Positions 7,931-16,827 of a stretch of DNA of 64,000 nt are shown one piece after another. Source of the stretch: JACVRW01 sp963739095 (GTDB lineage Bacteria; Actinomycetota; Thermoleophilia; Solirubrobacterales; Thermoleophilaceae). The stretch is taken from the NCBI GenBank assembly GCA_963739095.1, contig CAVTZF010000013.1:1-64000 (forward strand), in the 5' to 3' direction. Below the pieces are notes generated by a model that had not been told where the DNA came from, did not search any database, and saw only the letters and a list, made by a program, of their open reading frames with translations. Position 1 is the stretch's first letter, and the number at the start of each line of letters is the position of its first letter. Position numbers and translations under genes: made by a program.

Positions 7931-8971
7931 CTAGCGCGCGCCCAGCACGGCGTCCAGCACGCGCTCGGGACCGAAGCGGACGACGTCGTCGGCCGTCAGC
8001 CCCGTCTCCTCCTGCGCCGCCTGTACCGCGGCGCGCGCGTCGTCCTCGCCGAGCGTGCTCGTGTTGAGCGCGATCGCCGTGACCCTCGCCGGCCGCACGC
8101 GGGAGGTCACGAGCTCGTACGCGGCGATCAGCTCCGGCAGCGGCGGGATCGGCAGGTCCGGGTAGTTGCGGATGGCCTGCGCGCCCGCCTTGTGGACGAG
8201 GATCAGCTGGTCGGGGGCGGAGCCGTGCAGGAGCCCGAGCGTCACGCCCGAGTAGGCGGGGTGGAAGAGCGCGCCCTGGCCCTCCACGAACAGGAGGTCG
8301 CCGCGCTCCGCGCCCTCGAGCACGAGCCGCTCGCCGGCGCCCGCCACGTAGTCCGAGATCACGTGGTCGACCGCTATGCCCCAGCCCGCGATCGCGACGC
8401 CGGTCTGGCCAGTCGGCACGTAGACCGAGCGCTCACCGCGCTCGCGCGCGGCACGGTCGAGCTCGAGCGTCACCACCTTCTTGCCGATGACCGTGTCGGA
8501 GCCGACGCTGTGCACGACGCGCACCGAGTCGGGGCGCGAGTAGGGCCCCTTCGGCACGGTCAGGTCGGCCGGGGCTGCGCGCAGGTCACGCAGCTGCACG
8601 CCGGCGCGCGCAGCGGCGTCGCGCAGCTCCTCGTCGGCGGACAGCTCGGTGTGGAGCCCGGCCTCGAGGTCGAGCCCGGCCCCGATCGCCTCGAGCAGGG
8701 CGGGCCGCCAGGCCGGGTCGAGCCTGCCGCCGGTGGGTGCGACGCCGATCAGGAGGGTGCCGGCGCCCATGTCGATCGCCTCGCGGACCGTCGCCACGAT
8801 CGGCACGGGCCGCAGGCAGAAGGGCTCGACGTCAACCGCGGTGCGGCCCGCCAGCGTCGAGTCGATCACGCAGACGACCTCGCGCGTGCCGTAGCGGATC
8901 ACCCCGTGGGCGGTCTTCCCCGAATGCTGCTGGAAGAGCCCCTCCGCAAAGATCGCGAGGCGCTCGCTCAA
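7931..8971 (-). CDS. dgcN: DUF1611 protein, probable D-glutamate N-acetyltransferase (DgcN-like)
   Basis: A 346-residue P-loop protein of the DUF1611 family. The C-terminal domain has VGSDTVIGKKVVTLEL, a P-loop-like GxxxxGKK, then VYVPTGQTGVAIAGWGI and LFVEGQGALFHPAYSG. In marine Proteobacteria and haloarchaea this family has been described as DgcN, which acetylates D-glutamate so that the partner epimerase DgcA can convert N-acetyl-D-Glu to N-acetyl-L-Glu. The neighbour here is exactly that partner type, with a 4-bp TTGA overlap: the start codon is TTG at 8971 and the epimerase stop is inside it. Function is inferred from family plus pairing. Older annotations call it an NAD-dependent epimerase-like protein. 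Confidence 0.85.
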   Translation of the reverse strand: MSERLAIFAEGLFQQHSGKTAHGVIRYGTREVVCVIDSTLAGRTAVDVEPFCLRPVPIVATVREAIDMGAGTLLIGVAPTGGRLDPAWRPALLEAIGAGLDLEAGLHTELSADEELRDAAARAGVQLRDLRAAPADLTVPKGPYSRPDSVRVVHSVGSDTVIGKKVVTLELDRAARERGERSVYVPTGQTGVAIAGWGIAVDHVISDYVAGAGERLVLEGAERGDLLFVEGQGALFHPAYSGVTLGLLHGSAPDQLILVHKAGAQAIRNYPDLPIPPLPELIAAYELVTSRVRPARVTAIALNTSTLGEDDARAAVQAAQEETGLTADDVVRFGPERVLDAVLGAR

Positions 8972-9993
8972 GCGGTGCTCTCCGCGGCGTCCATCACGCC
9001 GAGGCCCGGCTCGTCGTTGGGGAGCACCCGCCCGTCGACGAGCAGCAAGCCTGTGAAGGGCTCGTCGGCGAGCAGCAGGTGGCCGTCGAGGTCGGTCCAG
9101 TCGGCGAGCGAGGCGATCGCAGCGGCGGGCGCCACGCCGAGCTGCGACTCGATCATGCAGCCGACCATCACGTGCAGGCCGAGCGCCCGCGCGGCGTGGA
9201 TCATCCGCACAGCCTCTCTGATGCCCCCCGACTTGGCCACCTTGACGTTGATGCCCTCGGCGTACTCGGCAACCTCCGCGACGTCGCTGAGGTCCTGACA
9301 GCCCTCGTCGACCACCACCGGCGGCCGCGCCGTGAGCTCGCGCAGGGCGCGGAACGACTCGAGGTCGTCGGCCGGGAAGGGCTGCTCCACGAACTCGACG
9401 CCGAGCTCGACCAGCGCCGGCATCAGCTCGCGGGCCAGCTCCAGCGTCCAGCCCTCGTTCGCGTCGACCCGCATCGGTGCCGTCGACTCGTGAGCCACGG
9501 CCTCGAGGCGGGCGAGGTCCTCGGTCCCGCCGACCTTGATCTTCAGCGCCCGGAAGCCGCGCGCCCGCCGGACCCGATCGCGCGTGCCGCCGATCGTGTC
9601 GATGCCGATCGTGTACGACGTGGCGGGCGCATGGGGCGAGAGGCCGAGCAGGCGCCAGACGGGCAGCCCGAGGCGCCTGCCGATCCAGTCGTGGAGCGCG
9701 GCGTCGACGGCTGCCTTGGCCGAGGCCTGGCCCTCGACGTCCTCGAGGCGCGAGCCGATGTCCTCGAGCGCGAACGGGTCGTCGCCGATCAGCGGCGGCG
9801 CGGCCTCGCTCAGGAACTCCGCCGCCGATGCCGCGGACTCGCCGTGGTAGGAGACCGGCGAGGCCTCGCCGCGCCCGACGAGACCCTCATGCTCGATCTC
9901 CAGCTGCACGACCGCCTGGGTCGTGCGCGAGCCGCGCGAGATGCCGAACTCCTCGGCGAGCGCGAGATTGACGGTTCTTGCCCTGAGCTCCAC
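8968..9993 (-). CDS. dgcA: enolase-superfamily dipeptide/N-acetyl-glutamate epimerase (DgcA-like)
   Basis: A 341-residue member of the muconate-lactonizing/Ala-Glu epimerase group. In order: the KIKVGG acid/base lysine (about residue 155), the metal ligands RVDANEGW, FVEQPF and VVDEGCQD, the second catalytic lysine in INVKVAKSGG, the MVGCMIESQLG loop typical of L-Ala-D/L-Glu epimerases, and a C-terminal TDLDGHLLL with the DxD that binds a substrate amino group in that group. Alone it would be called a dipeptide epimerase for murein peptides. Coupling to the DUF1611 gene favours racemisation of N-acetyl-D-glutamate. The ATG start is taken. No SD is obvious, and a hairpin-rich region lies upstream. 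Confidence 0.9.
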   Translation of the reverse strand: MELRARTVNLALAEEFGISRGSRTTQAVVQLEIEHEGLVGRGEASPVSYHGESAASAAEFLSEAAPPLIGDDPFALEDIGSRLEDVEGQASAKAAVDAALHDWIGRRLGLPVWRLLGLSPHAPATSYTIGIDTIGGTRDRVRRARGFRALKIKVGGTEDLARLEAVAHESTAPMRVDANEGWTLELARELMPALVELGVEFVEQPFPADDLESFRALRELTARPPVVVDEGCQDLSDVAEVAEYAEGINVKVAKSGGIREAVRMIHAARALGLHVMVGCMIESQLGVAPAAAIASLADWTDLDGHLLLADEPFTGLLLVDGRVLPNDEPGLGVMDAAESTA

Positions 9994-10062
9994 GAGGGCC
10001 GGGAGTCTGACGGGGCGGCCCCGAGCGTGTCGCCGCGGAGCGCGCGGGGATCAGCCGTTTGT

Positions 10063-10097
10063 CCTGACTTGTGTGGCTCCTGGCCATAAAAGTCAGG
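10063..10097 (-). promoter_or_regulatory. stem-loop upstream of the dgcA-like gene
   Basis: Arms cctgactt (10063-10070) and aagtcagg (10090-10097) pair perfectly and enclose a second stem tggc/gcca (10074-10077 with 10083-10086). It lies 70 bases upstream of the epimerase start and 48 bases downstream of the LuxR-type gene stop. It may be a terminator for the regulator or a leader structure for the epimerase operon; the sequence does not decide. Confidence 0.4.
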
Positions 10098-10111
10098 AAT
10101 GACCGAGCGCT

Positions 10112-10132
10112 GCGGCGGTGGCGCGCCGCCGC
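10112..10132 (-). terminator. GC hairpin after the LuxR-type regulator
   Basis: Inverted repeat gcggcgg (10112-10118) and ccgccgc (10126-10132) around a 7-nt loop, 12 bases past the regulator stop on the minus strand. No T tract. Probable terminator. Confidence 0.4.
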
Positions 10133-10144
10133 GACAGCGCCGCC

Positions 10145-13102
10145 CTACGGCGTCGGCGCCATGCCGTGGCGGTGCGCCACGGCCGCCGCCTCGGTGCGCG
10201 AGCGCACGTCGAGCTTGCTGAGGATGCGCGACACGTGGACGCTCGCCGTCTTCTCGGCCATGTGGAGCTGCTCGCCGATCTCGCGGTTGGTGGCGCCGCC
10301 CGCCACCAGCTCGAGCACCTGGCGCTCGCGCTCGGTCAGGCCGAACGGGTCGTCGGGCTCACCCGGCTCGTCGCCGTTCGTGAGCGCCGGCTCCTCGCCG
10401 TCGACCCGCAGGCGGGCGCGGGCGACGAGCGATTCGAGCTCGGCGGCGAGCCACTCGCTGCCCAGCCTGCGAGCGATCTCGAGCGCCTCGGCGGCGGCCT
10501 CCGCCGCGCCGTCGCGGTCGCGCGCCGCAGCCAGGGCCTCGGCCCGGCGCCAGCCGGAGTAGGCGACCGGGTAGGGCCGGCGCACGGCCTCCCAGGCCTC
10601 AGCGGCCGTGGTCCAGAGCTCGGCCGACTCGTCGCCGACGGCGCGCGCGTACTCCGCGTCGGCCGTCGCCTGCTCGGCAGCCTCGACCGGGCCGCCGAGG
10701 GCGGCCGCCAGCTGGACGCGCTCGAGCAGCCGCTCGGCGCGATCCCGGGCCGCCCCCTCCGCCTCCGGGTCGCGGCGGTCGCGCGCCACCTGGCCGGCGT
10801 CGCCCTCGATGCGCAGGCCGGCCGCCGACAGCGCGGTGATGCGGATGAAATCGTCCGAGCAGTACTCGATCTGGTCGAGGGCCTCGTCGACGGCCGCGCG
10901 CGCGACCTCGAAGTCACCGCGGCGGCGAGCCAGCTCGGACGCGAAGATCCCGAGCGGGGCCACGAACTGGGGCTCGGTCGAGCCGCGCAGGGCGCGAGTG
11001 AGCCCTTCCACGTCCTGGGTGGCGGTCGCGAGGTCGCCGCGCCCGAGCGCGAGCATGCTGCGCACCGCGTACCAGTAGGCGAGCGTCGGGCCGTAGTGCC
11101 GCGAGTTGGGAGCCGGCACGTGCCTCACGGCCTCCGTCCAGTCGCCGAGGAAGAAGTTGAACTCGGCGATCATCAGCTCGAACCAGCCGTTGGCGCGATG
11201 GGTGTTCATGGGAGCGCTCCCCATGCCCTCGGTGACCACGCTGAGGCCGTCCTCGGTCCGGCCGGCCATGTTGAGCAGGTCCGCGAGGTTGAGGAGGGCC
11301 GAGCCCTCCTCGCCCGCCAGCCCGTACTCGCGAGAGATCGCGAGCGACTCGCGCAGCGACTCGATGCCGCCCTCGAGGTCGCCCTGACCGCTCATCGCGA
11401 CGCCGAGCGCGTTCAGCGCGCGCGCCTCGGCCTCCCGGTTGCCGAGCGGACGTGCGACCGAGAGCGCCTCGCTCGCGTAGCGCTCGGCCTCGCCGAAGCG
11501 CGCCTGCAGCATGCGCTTCTTCGCCATCGAGCCGAGCAGCGAGGCGCGCTCCTTGCTCTGCTCGTCTGCCTCGAGCAGTGCGAGCGCGCGCTCGAGCACC
11601 TCGAAGGTCTCGTCCTGGCGGTTCAGGTGCCAGAGCGCGTTCGCCAGCGCGTGCAGCAGGCGGACGTTGCGGAGATCGTCGCCCGAGTCCCCGACGAGGT
11701 CGAGCGCACGCCGCAGGAACGCCTCCTGGCGCACCGGGTCGCCGGCGGAGTCGGCGGCCGAGGCAGCCCGCTCGAGCAGCTCGACACGGCTCGCGCCTGC
11801 GAGCCGCTCCGGGTCGGGCACGCGGTCCCAGAGCTCGAGTGCGCGCTCGAGCAGCGACTGCGCCTCGGCGAACGCGTTCACGCGCTCCGCGGCGCCGGCG
11901 GCACGCACGGCGGCCGCGAACGCGGCCGGCTGGTCGCCCGCGGCCTTCCAGTGGTGGGCGGTCTGCGCCGTGACGTGCGCGCCGCTGTCGCCGAACGAGA
12001 TGCGCTCCTCGAGCGCTCGCGCGAGCGCCGCGTGCATCTCGGTGCGCTCGCCCGGCAGCAGGTCGTCGTGCACGACCTCGCGCAGCAGGGCGTGGCGGAA
12101 GGCGTACTGGCCGTCGGGCAGCGCGACCGCGATCTGGCTGGCAACGGCCTCGCGCAGCGCATCGAGCAGCTCGTCCGGCTCGAGTCCGCCTACCTGCACG
12201 AGCAGCTCGTGATCCGCTGCAGGCTGGCAGGCGAGCCATCGCAGGAGCTCCTGCGCGGAGCGCGACAGCCCCTCCACGCGCAGCATCAGGGCGTCGCGCA
12301 ACGTCGGCGGCAGCGCGCCGCGGCCGTCGAGCCCCGCCGCGAGGATCTCCTCCGTGAAGAGCGCGTTGCCCTCCGAGCGCACGTACAGGCGCTCGACGAG
12401 GCCGGGGTCGGGCGTGGCCGCGAGGATCCCCTCGAGCTGCTCGCCGAGCTCCTCGCGCGTGAACGGCGGCAGCTCGATCAGCCGCGCGCCCTGATCGCGG
12501 CCCAGCTCCGCCAGCAGCGGCCGCAGCGGGTGCCGGCGGTGGAGCTCGTCCGAGCGGTAGGTCCCGACGACGAGTACGCGCTCTCGGCAGAGCGTGCGCG
12601 CGAGGAACGACAGGAACGAGCGCGTCGAGCTGTCCGACCAATGCAGGTCCTCGATCACGAGCAGCGCGGGGGCGCCGGCCTCGCCGAGCGCGTCCAGCAG
12701 CGCCAGGAGCCCCTCGAACACGCGCGACTGCGCGGCCGACTCCGGGTCCATCGTCGTGCCGAGCCCCGGCAGCAGCGAATCGAGGCCCGCGCGCAGCTGC
12801 GGCGGGAGCGTCTCCAGCACGGGGTGGCGATCGCGGACGAGCGGGCGCAGGGCGCCCAGCAGCGGCGCATAGGGCAGCTCGCCCTCGCCGAGCTCGACGC
12901 AGTCCCCCCACAGGACCACGACACCTGTCTCGCGCGCGCGGAGAACGAGCTCATCCGCGAGCCGAGACTTGCCCACGCCCGACTCGCCCGCGATCAGCGC
13001 CAGCGAGGGACGGCCCTCGGCAGCGTCGCGCAGAGCGGCCTCCAGCTCGGCGAGCTGGCGCGACCGCCCTACAAAGTGCGCACTCGTCATGCGTGTTGCC
13101 AT
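10145..13102 (-). CDS. LuxR-family regulator with AAA/NACHT-like ATPase (LAL type)
   Basis: A large ATP-dependent activator of about 985 residues. The N-terminal ATPase has Walker A GESGVGKS (about residue 40) and Walker B LLVIEDLHW, with the FVGRSRQLAELE entry typical of MalT-like LAL proteins. The long middle is alpha-helical with TPR-like repeats (SLLERALEL, AEALSVARPLGNREAEARAL, LAISREYG). The C-terminal LuxR helix-turn-helix is LTERERQVLELVAGGATNRE then MAEKTASVHVSRILSKLDV. I chose the ATG at 13102 (MATRMTSAHFVGR) over one at 13171 because the extra residues are low-complexity and unlike the family; 13090 is also possible. The signal and targets are unknown; the downstream D-glutamate genes are candidates by position only. 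Confidence 0.9.
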   Translation of the reverse strand: MATRMTSAHFVGRSRQLAELEAALRDAAEGRPSLALIAGESGVGKSRLADELVLRARETGVVVLWGDCVELGEGELPYAPLLGALRPLVRDRHPVLETLPPQLRAGLDSLLPGLGTTMDPESAAQSRVFEGLLALLDALGEAGAPALLVIEDLHWSDSSTRSFLSFLARTLCRERVLVVGTYRSDELHRRHPLRPLLAELGRDQGARLIELPPFTREELGEQLEGILAATPDPGLVERLYVRSEGNALFTEEILAAGLDGRGALPPTLRDALMLRVEGLSRSAQELLRWLACQPAADHELLVQVGGLEPDELLDALREAVASQIAVALPDGQYAFRHALLREVVHDDLLPGERTEMHAALARALEERISFGDSGAHVTAQTAHHWKAAGDQPAAFAAAVRAAGAAERVNAFAEAQSLLERALELWDRVPDPERLAGASRVELLERAASAADSAGDPVRQEAFLRRALDLVGDSGDDLRNVRLLHALANALWHLNRQDETFEVLERALALLEADEQSKERASLLGSMAKKRMLQARFGEAERYASEALSVARPLGNREAEARALNALGVAMSGQGDLEGGIESLRESLAISREYGLAGEEGSALLNLADLLNMAGRTEDGLSVVTEGMGSAPMNTHRANGWFELMIAEFNFFLGDWTEAVRHVPAPNSRHYGPTLAYWYAVRSMLALGRGDLATATQDVEGLTRALRGSTEPQFVAPLGIFASELARRRGDFEVARAAVDEALDQIEYCSDDFIRITALSAAGLRIEGDAGQVARDRRDPEAEGAARDRAERLLERVQLAAALGGPVEAAEQATADAEYARAVGDESAELWTTAAEAWEAVRRPYPVAYSGWRRAEALAAARDRDGAAEAAAEALEIARRLGSEWLAAELESLVARARLRVDGEEPALTNGDEPGEPDDPFGLTERERQVLELVAGGATNREIGEQLHMAEKTASVHVSRILSKLDVRSRTEAAAVAHRHGMAPTP

Positions 13103-13271
13103 GCCGGCACCATGGTGCCACCCCCGGCCGCCCGCCGGGCGGCCCGTGACGATGGCGGCAGGCATTTCCACGTTGCCAGTGTGAAACGGCCCGGCCGCGC
13201 CGGCATCGGGCGTATGGAGCGAGTTCGGCCGCCCGACCCCTTAGCTGCGCGGAATGCGAGCCTTAGCGGGG

Positions 13272-13448
13272 ATGAAGGCCGGGCTCTGCGACAGCTGTCT
13301 CCACCAGAAGCTGATCAGCAACACGCGCGGCAGTACCTTCAGCATGTGCCTGCGCTCGCGCACCGACGAGCGCTACCCGAAATACCCGCGCCTACCGGTC
13401 GAGAGCTGTCCGGGCTACGAGCGCCGGCCGCTCAGCGATCGCCGCTGA
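13272..13448 (+). CDS. small Cys-rich conserved protein
   Basis: A 58-residue protein that I recognise as a conserved actinobacterial hypothetical. It has four cysteines, CDSC near the N-terminus, one in FSMCLRSR and one in SCPGYE, plus the conserved YPKYPRLPV. The pattern suggests a small zinc-binding knuckle. An in-frame ATG also exists at 13254, but conservation as I know it begins near MKAGLCDSC, so I chose 13272. Its 3' end overlaps the convergent lipoprotein gene by 17 bp. Function unknown. Confidence 0.7.
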   Translation: MKAGLCDSCLHQKLISNTRGSTFSMCLRSRTDERYPKYPRLPVESCPGYERRPLSDRR

Positions 13449-14061
13449 CAACCGTGCGGCCGTCCTCGGCGACGCGCACGTCCGGCGCCCGGGCCGAGAT
13501 CTCGCCGGAGAAGCTGCCGCCGGGCACCTGCTCACCGCCGTCCGCCAGCACGGCGCGCGCGTTGCCGTTGAGGCCGGCGTTCGCGCGCCAGACGATCTTG
13601 TAGGGCCCCGCCTTCACCGCGGTGACCGACCAGCGCATCGTCTTCTCCTTGCCCGGCCGGAGCGGCCCGCAGGCCCAGGTGTTGACGTAGGCGGTGTCGC
13701 AGCCGCGCGGGGTGGCGTCCTTCGCCTCCGGGAAGCCGGCGATCTCGACCGGGACGCCGTTGACGGCGAAGACCGGCCGCTCGGGATCGGCGAGGGCGGG
13801 GTCGTCCTCCTTGCGGTAGTTGAACCCGTTGACGGTCACCCCGAGGTTGGGGATCGTCTCGTCGCCGGCGTTCCGGAGCGTGATCGTGAGATCCGAGCTC
13901 TTCGCGAGCTTCTGGCCGTCCGGGAAGTCGGCCGAGACGACCTCGACGGGGAAGTCACCCGAGGGCTCGTTCTCGTCCTGGCGCTCACCTCCACAGCCGG
14001 CCAGGACCAGCAGGCCGGCCAGGGCAAGCGCGCTCCGTCGCTGCGTCCTCCTCGCCCTCAA
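13432..14061 (-). CDS. secreted lipoprotein of unknown function
   Basis: A 209-residue protein with a lipoprotein signal: basic start MRARRTQRR, hydrophobic LALAGLLVLAGC with lipobox cysteine at about residue 23, then an acidic linker. The mature part looks like one beta-sandwich domain (SSDLTITLRNAGDETIPNLG, GPYKIVWRANAGLNGNARAV), similar to DUF11/CARDB-like extracellular folds. It contains two further Cys (GCDTAYVNTWACG) that may form a disulfide. It is expected on the outer face of the membrane. It stands alone, divergent from the Mce operon, whose promoter region it shares (14062-14225). Confidence 0.8.
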   Translation of the reverse strand: MRARRTQRRSALALAGLLVLAGCGGERQDENEPSGDFPVEVVSADFPDGQKLAKSSDLTITLRNAGDETIPNLGVTVNGFNYRKEDDPALADPERPVFAVNGVPVEIAGFPEAKDATPRGCDTAYVNTWACGPLRPGKEKTMRWSVTAVKAGPYKIVWRANAGLNGNARAVLADGGEQVPGGSFSGEISARAPDVRVAEDGRTVVSGDR

Positions 14062-14225
14062 AGCCGGGCGAACATACCATCCGCGACCCCGCTCGGGCGC
14101 CGATTCTTAAGCCAATGTGACCCCCACGGTTCCCTCTGGCGGCTGTGCTTCGCATGCCATAGGCTTCGGCCAGAGGCGTGATTGCGGGGGGCCTGCCCGG
14201 CTTCCCCGGGAGGAGGAATGCGTTA
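14062..14225. other. divergent promoter region of the lipoprotein and Mce operon
   Basis: About 160 bp between divergent genes. The only clear element is the AGGAGG ribosome binding site at 14211-14216 serving the first permease. No promoter hexamers or operator that I would defend. Confidence 0.4.
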
Positions 14226-15032
14226 GTGGTCCGGGCTGCAGCTGATCGGGTCTTCTTGCCGACCAAGAACCTGCTGGAGCAGGTCGGCGACATGATGATC
14301 CTGACGGGCAAGACGCTCGTCTCGGCGATCCGTCCTCCCTACCCGTATGGGACCGAGTTCGTCCAGCAGTTCCTGTTCATGCTGCGGCTCTGCTGGCTGC
14401 CGCTCGCGATCTCGACGATCGCCTTCGGCTACGGCGCTCCCGGGCTCCAGGCCGGCAACTTCCTCGTCCTGTTCGGCGCCATCGACAGGCTCGGCGGCTT
14501 CTTCGTGCTGGCTTCGATCCGCGAGTTCGCGCCGTTCGTGACGGCGATCATCCTCGCCGGCGTCGGCGGCACCGCGATCACGGCCGACCTCGGCGCCCGC
14601 AAGATCCGCGAGGAGCTCGACGCGCTCCAGGTGCTCGGCGTCGACCCGATCAAGAACCTCGTTGTGCCGCGCTTCCTGGCGCTGATGATCGTGACCGGCC
14701 TCTTCAACATCTACGCGCTGCTGTTCGGCATCTTCGGCGGCATCCTCGCCACGCTCACCTTCGACGCGCCATTAGGGCCCTTCTTCGCCACCCTGCTGAA
14801 CAACGCGTCGACCACCGACTTATGGGGCTCGGTGGTCAAGACGACCCTGTTCGGCGCGATCATCGCGATCGTCTCCTGTTACAAGGGGATGACCGCCTCC
14901 GGGGGCGCCGAAGGGGTGGGTAGGGCAGTGAACCAGGGCGTGGTGATCGAGTTCCTGGGCATCTTCGCCTTCAACTACGTCTTCACCCAGACCCTGCTCG
15001 CCACGCACCCCGAGATCTCGGTGATCAAGTAG
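14226..15032 (+). CDS. yrbEA: Mce-system permease YrbE1A/MlaE-like
   Basis: A 268-residue MlaE-family membrane protein, first permease of the Mce lipid importer. The family core is GAIDRLGGFFVLASIREFAP, then the conserved loop IILAGVGGTAITADLGARKI with REELDALQVLGVDP, which couples to the ATPase, and a C-terminal CYKGMTASGGAEGVGRAV. About five membrane helices. The longest frame begins at 14178, but AGGAGG at 14211-14216 is correctly spaced from a GTG at 14226, so I start there. The next permease starts directly at the stop codon. Confidence 0.93.
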   Translation: MVRAAADRVFLPTKNLLEQVGDMMILTGKTLVSAIRPPYPYGTEFVQQFLFMLRLCWLPLAISTIAFGYGAPGLQAGNFLVLFGAIDRLGGFFVLASIREFAPFVTAIILAGVGGTAITADLGARKIREELDALQVLGVDPIKNLVVPRFLALMIVTGLFNIYALLFGIFGGILATLTFDAPLGPFFATLLNNASTTDLWGSVVKTTLFGAIIAIVSCYKGMTASGGAEGVGRAVNQGVVIEFLGIFAFNYVFTQTLLATHPEISVIK

Positions 15033-15833
15033 ATGGGTAAGACGTGGCTCTCGGTCCCGAAGGACTGGATCGCCTCCTTCGGCGACATCGCGAAGTTCTG
15101 CGCGCGCGTCGTCGGCAACGTCTACAACGGCCGCGTCTTCCACTTCTTCGGCGAGGCCCTGCGCCAGGCCGGCATCCTGATCCTCGGTTCGGCGCTCGTG
15201 ATCTGGGGGCTCGCCTTCATCCTCGGCCTCCAGTGCGGGATCGAGGGGGCCTACTTCAACCGCTCGGTGGGCGCGCCTGCCTACGCCGGCGTCTTCAGCG
15301 CGTGGTGCGACCTGCGCGAGATCATGCCCTACGCCTTCGGCTACATGATGTCGGCCAAGGTCGGGACCGGCCTCGTGGCCGAGATCGGCGCCATGCGCAT
15401 CTCCGACGAGATCGACGCGCTCGAGGTGATGGGCATCAACTCGCTCGTCTTCCTGTGCGCGACGCGCCTGCTGGCCGCCTGGATGGTGCTGCCGTTCCTG
15501 TACGTCGCGGCCGTGGGCGCCGGCTTCTTCGCGAGCTACTTAGCCGTGGTACAGCAGATCGGAGAGGTCTCCTCGGGAGGCTTCTTCCTCATCTTCTGGA
15601 TGTTCCAGAACCCGCCCGACCTGTTCTACAGCCTGATCAAGGCCATGACGATGGCGACGGTGATCGTGCTCGTGGGCTGTTACTACGGTTACAACGCGAG
15701 CGGAGGGCCGGTGGGTGTCGGCACCGCGACAGCGAAATCAATGGTGCTGAACACCGTCATGGTCCATCTCGTGGGGATGGTGGGCACCCAGATCTTCTGG
15801 GGCTCGAACCCGAGAGCGCCGATAGGCGGCTGA
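15033..15833 (+). CDS. yrbEB: Mce-system permease YrbE1B/MlaE-like
   Basis: A 266-residue second MlaE-type permease. It has SAKVGTGLVAEIGAMRISDEIDALEVMGI as the coupling loop, and ends with CYYGYNASGGPVGVGTATAK. Paired non-identical permeases are the rule in actinobacterial mce loci. The ATG abuts the TAG of the preceding gene with no spacer, so expression must be coupled. Confidence 0.93.
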   Translation: MGKTWLSVPKDWIASFGDIAKFCARVVGNVYNGRVFHFFGEALRQAGILILGSALVIWGLAFILGLQCGIEGAYFNRSVGAPAYAGVFSAWCDLREIMPYAFGYMMSAKVGTGLVAEIGAMRISDEIDALEVMGINSLVFLCATRLLAAWMVLPFLYVAAVGAGFFASYLAVVQQIGEVSSGGFFLIFWMFQNPPDLFYSLIKAMTMATVIVLVGCYYGYNASGGPVGVGTATAKSMVLNTVMVHLVGMVGTQIFWGSNPRAPIGG

Positions 15834-15858
15834 CAGTGCAGGCTTCGTAGGAGGGACC

Positions 15859-16827
15859 GTGAGCGAGGAGCGACAAGAGGGAGACGGCAGCGAGGGCGGC
15901 GAGGAGCCGCTCGACGCGCGCGACTGGGAGGAGACGCGCGGTCGGGCCGAGCAGGAGGAGCATGCCCCGCCGCGCGTCACCAACGAGGAGGTCCCCGACA
16001 ACATCCTGGATCAGACGCGCGAAGGCGAGGAGCCCTACCAGTGGCACTCGGGCAAGACGCGCGAGCATGGCTCGGAGGACGCCGTCGAGTTCATCGACGT
16101 GAAGAAGTCCTTTGGCCGCAACACGATCCTCAACGGCCTCAACCTGGGCCTGCCGAACGGCCAGATCTCGATGATCCTGGGCCCGTCGGGCACCGGCAAG
16201 TCGGTTTGCATCAAGCACATGGTCGGCCTGCTCTACCCGGACGAGGGCGACGTGCTCGTGCACGGCGAGTCCGTGCCGGCCATGGCCGACGACGAGCTGT
16301 TCGAGATGCGCAAGAAGTTCGGCGTCCTGTTCCAGGACGGCGCTCTGTTCGGCTCGATGAACGTCTACGACAACACCGCCTTCCCGCTGCGTCAGCACAC
16401 GGACAAGGGGGAGGACGAGATCCGCGACATCGTCATGCGCCGCCTGGGAGAGGTGGGGCTGGGCGGTGCCCTGGACAAGATGCCCAACGAGCTGTCCGGG
16501 GGGATGCGCAAGCGCGCCGGCTTTGCCCGGGCGCTCGTGCTCGACCCCGACATCGTCCTGTTCGACGAGCCGGATTCGGGGCTCGACCCAGTTCGGACCG
16601 CGCTCCTGTGCGAGCTGATCATGGAAGTGCACGAGGAGAACGGCGGGGCCTACTGCGTGATCACGCACGACATCATGTCGGCGCGGCGCGTGGCGGATTA
16701 CATCGCGATCCTATGGAAGGGGAGGATCGTCGAGTCGGGGCCGGCGAGCGAGCTGTTCAACAGCGACAACCAGTTCGTCCGGCAGTTTCTCTCGGGGGAG
16801 GCGCAGGGCCCTCTCGGGATGGAGTAG
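15859..16827 (+). CDS. mlaF: Mce-system ABC ATPase (MlaF/Mkl-like) with acidic N-terminal extension
   Basis: A 322-residue ATPase energising the Mce importer. Walker A GPSGTGKS (about residue 112), LFQDGALFGSMNVYDNTAFP Q-loop region typical of MlaF/Mkl, signature LSGGMRKR, Walker B IVLFDEPDSGLDP, and H-loop VITHD. GTG start with GGAGGG upstream. The first 70 residues are an acidic, Glu/Asp-rich, probably disordered tail absent from E. coli MlaF. Mycobacterial Mce genomes encode the ATPase elsewhere in the chromosome, whereas here it lies inside the operon between permeases and Mce genes. Confidence 0.94.
   Translation: MSEERQEGDGSEGGEEPLDARDWEETRGRAEQEEHAPPRVTNEEVPDNILDQTREGEEPYQWHSGKTREHGSEDAVEFIDVKKSFGRNTILNGLNLGLPNGQISMILGPSGTGKSVCIKHMVGLLYPDEGDVLVHGESVPAMADDELFEMRKKFGVLFQDGALFGSMNVYDNTAFPLRQHTDKGEDEIRDIVMRRLGEVGLGGALDKMPNELSGGMRKRAGFARALVLDPDIVLFDEPDSGLDPVRTALLCELIMEVHEENGGAYCVITHDIMSARRVADYIAILWKGRIVESGPASELFNSDNQFVRQFLSGEAQGPLGME

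Noticed and set aside
10118..13603. 1161-codon open frame on the plus strand
   Set aside because: Antisense to the LuxR-type ATPase gene. Composition is Arg/Leu/Val-rich with no domain, a typical shadow of high-GC third positions; the minus-strand frame has Walker motifs and an HTH.
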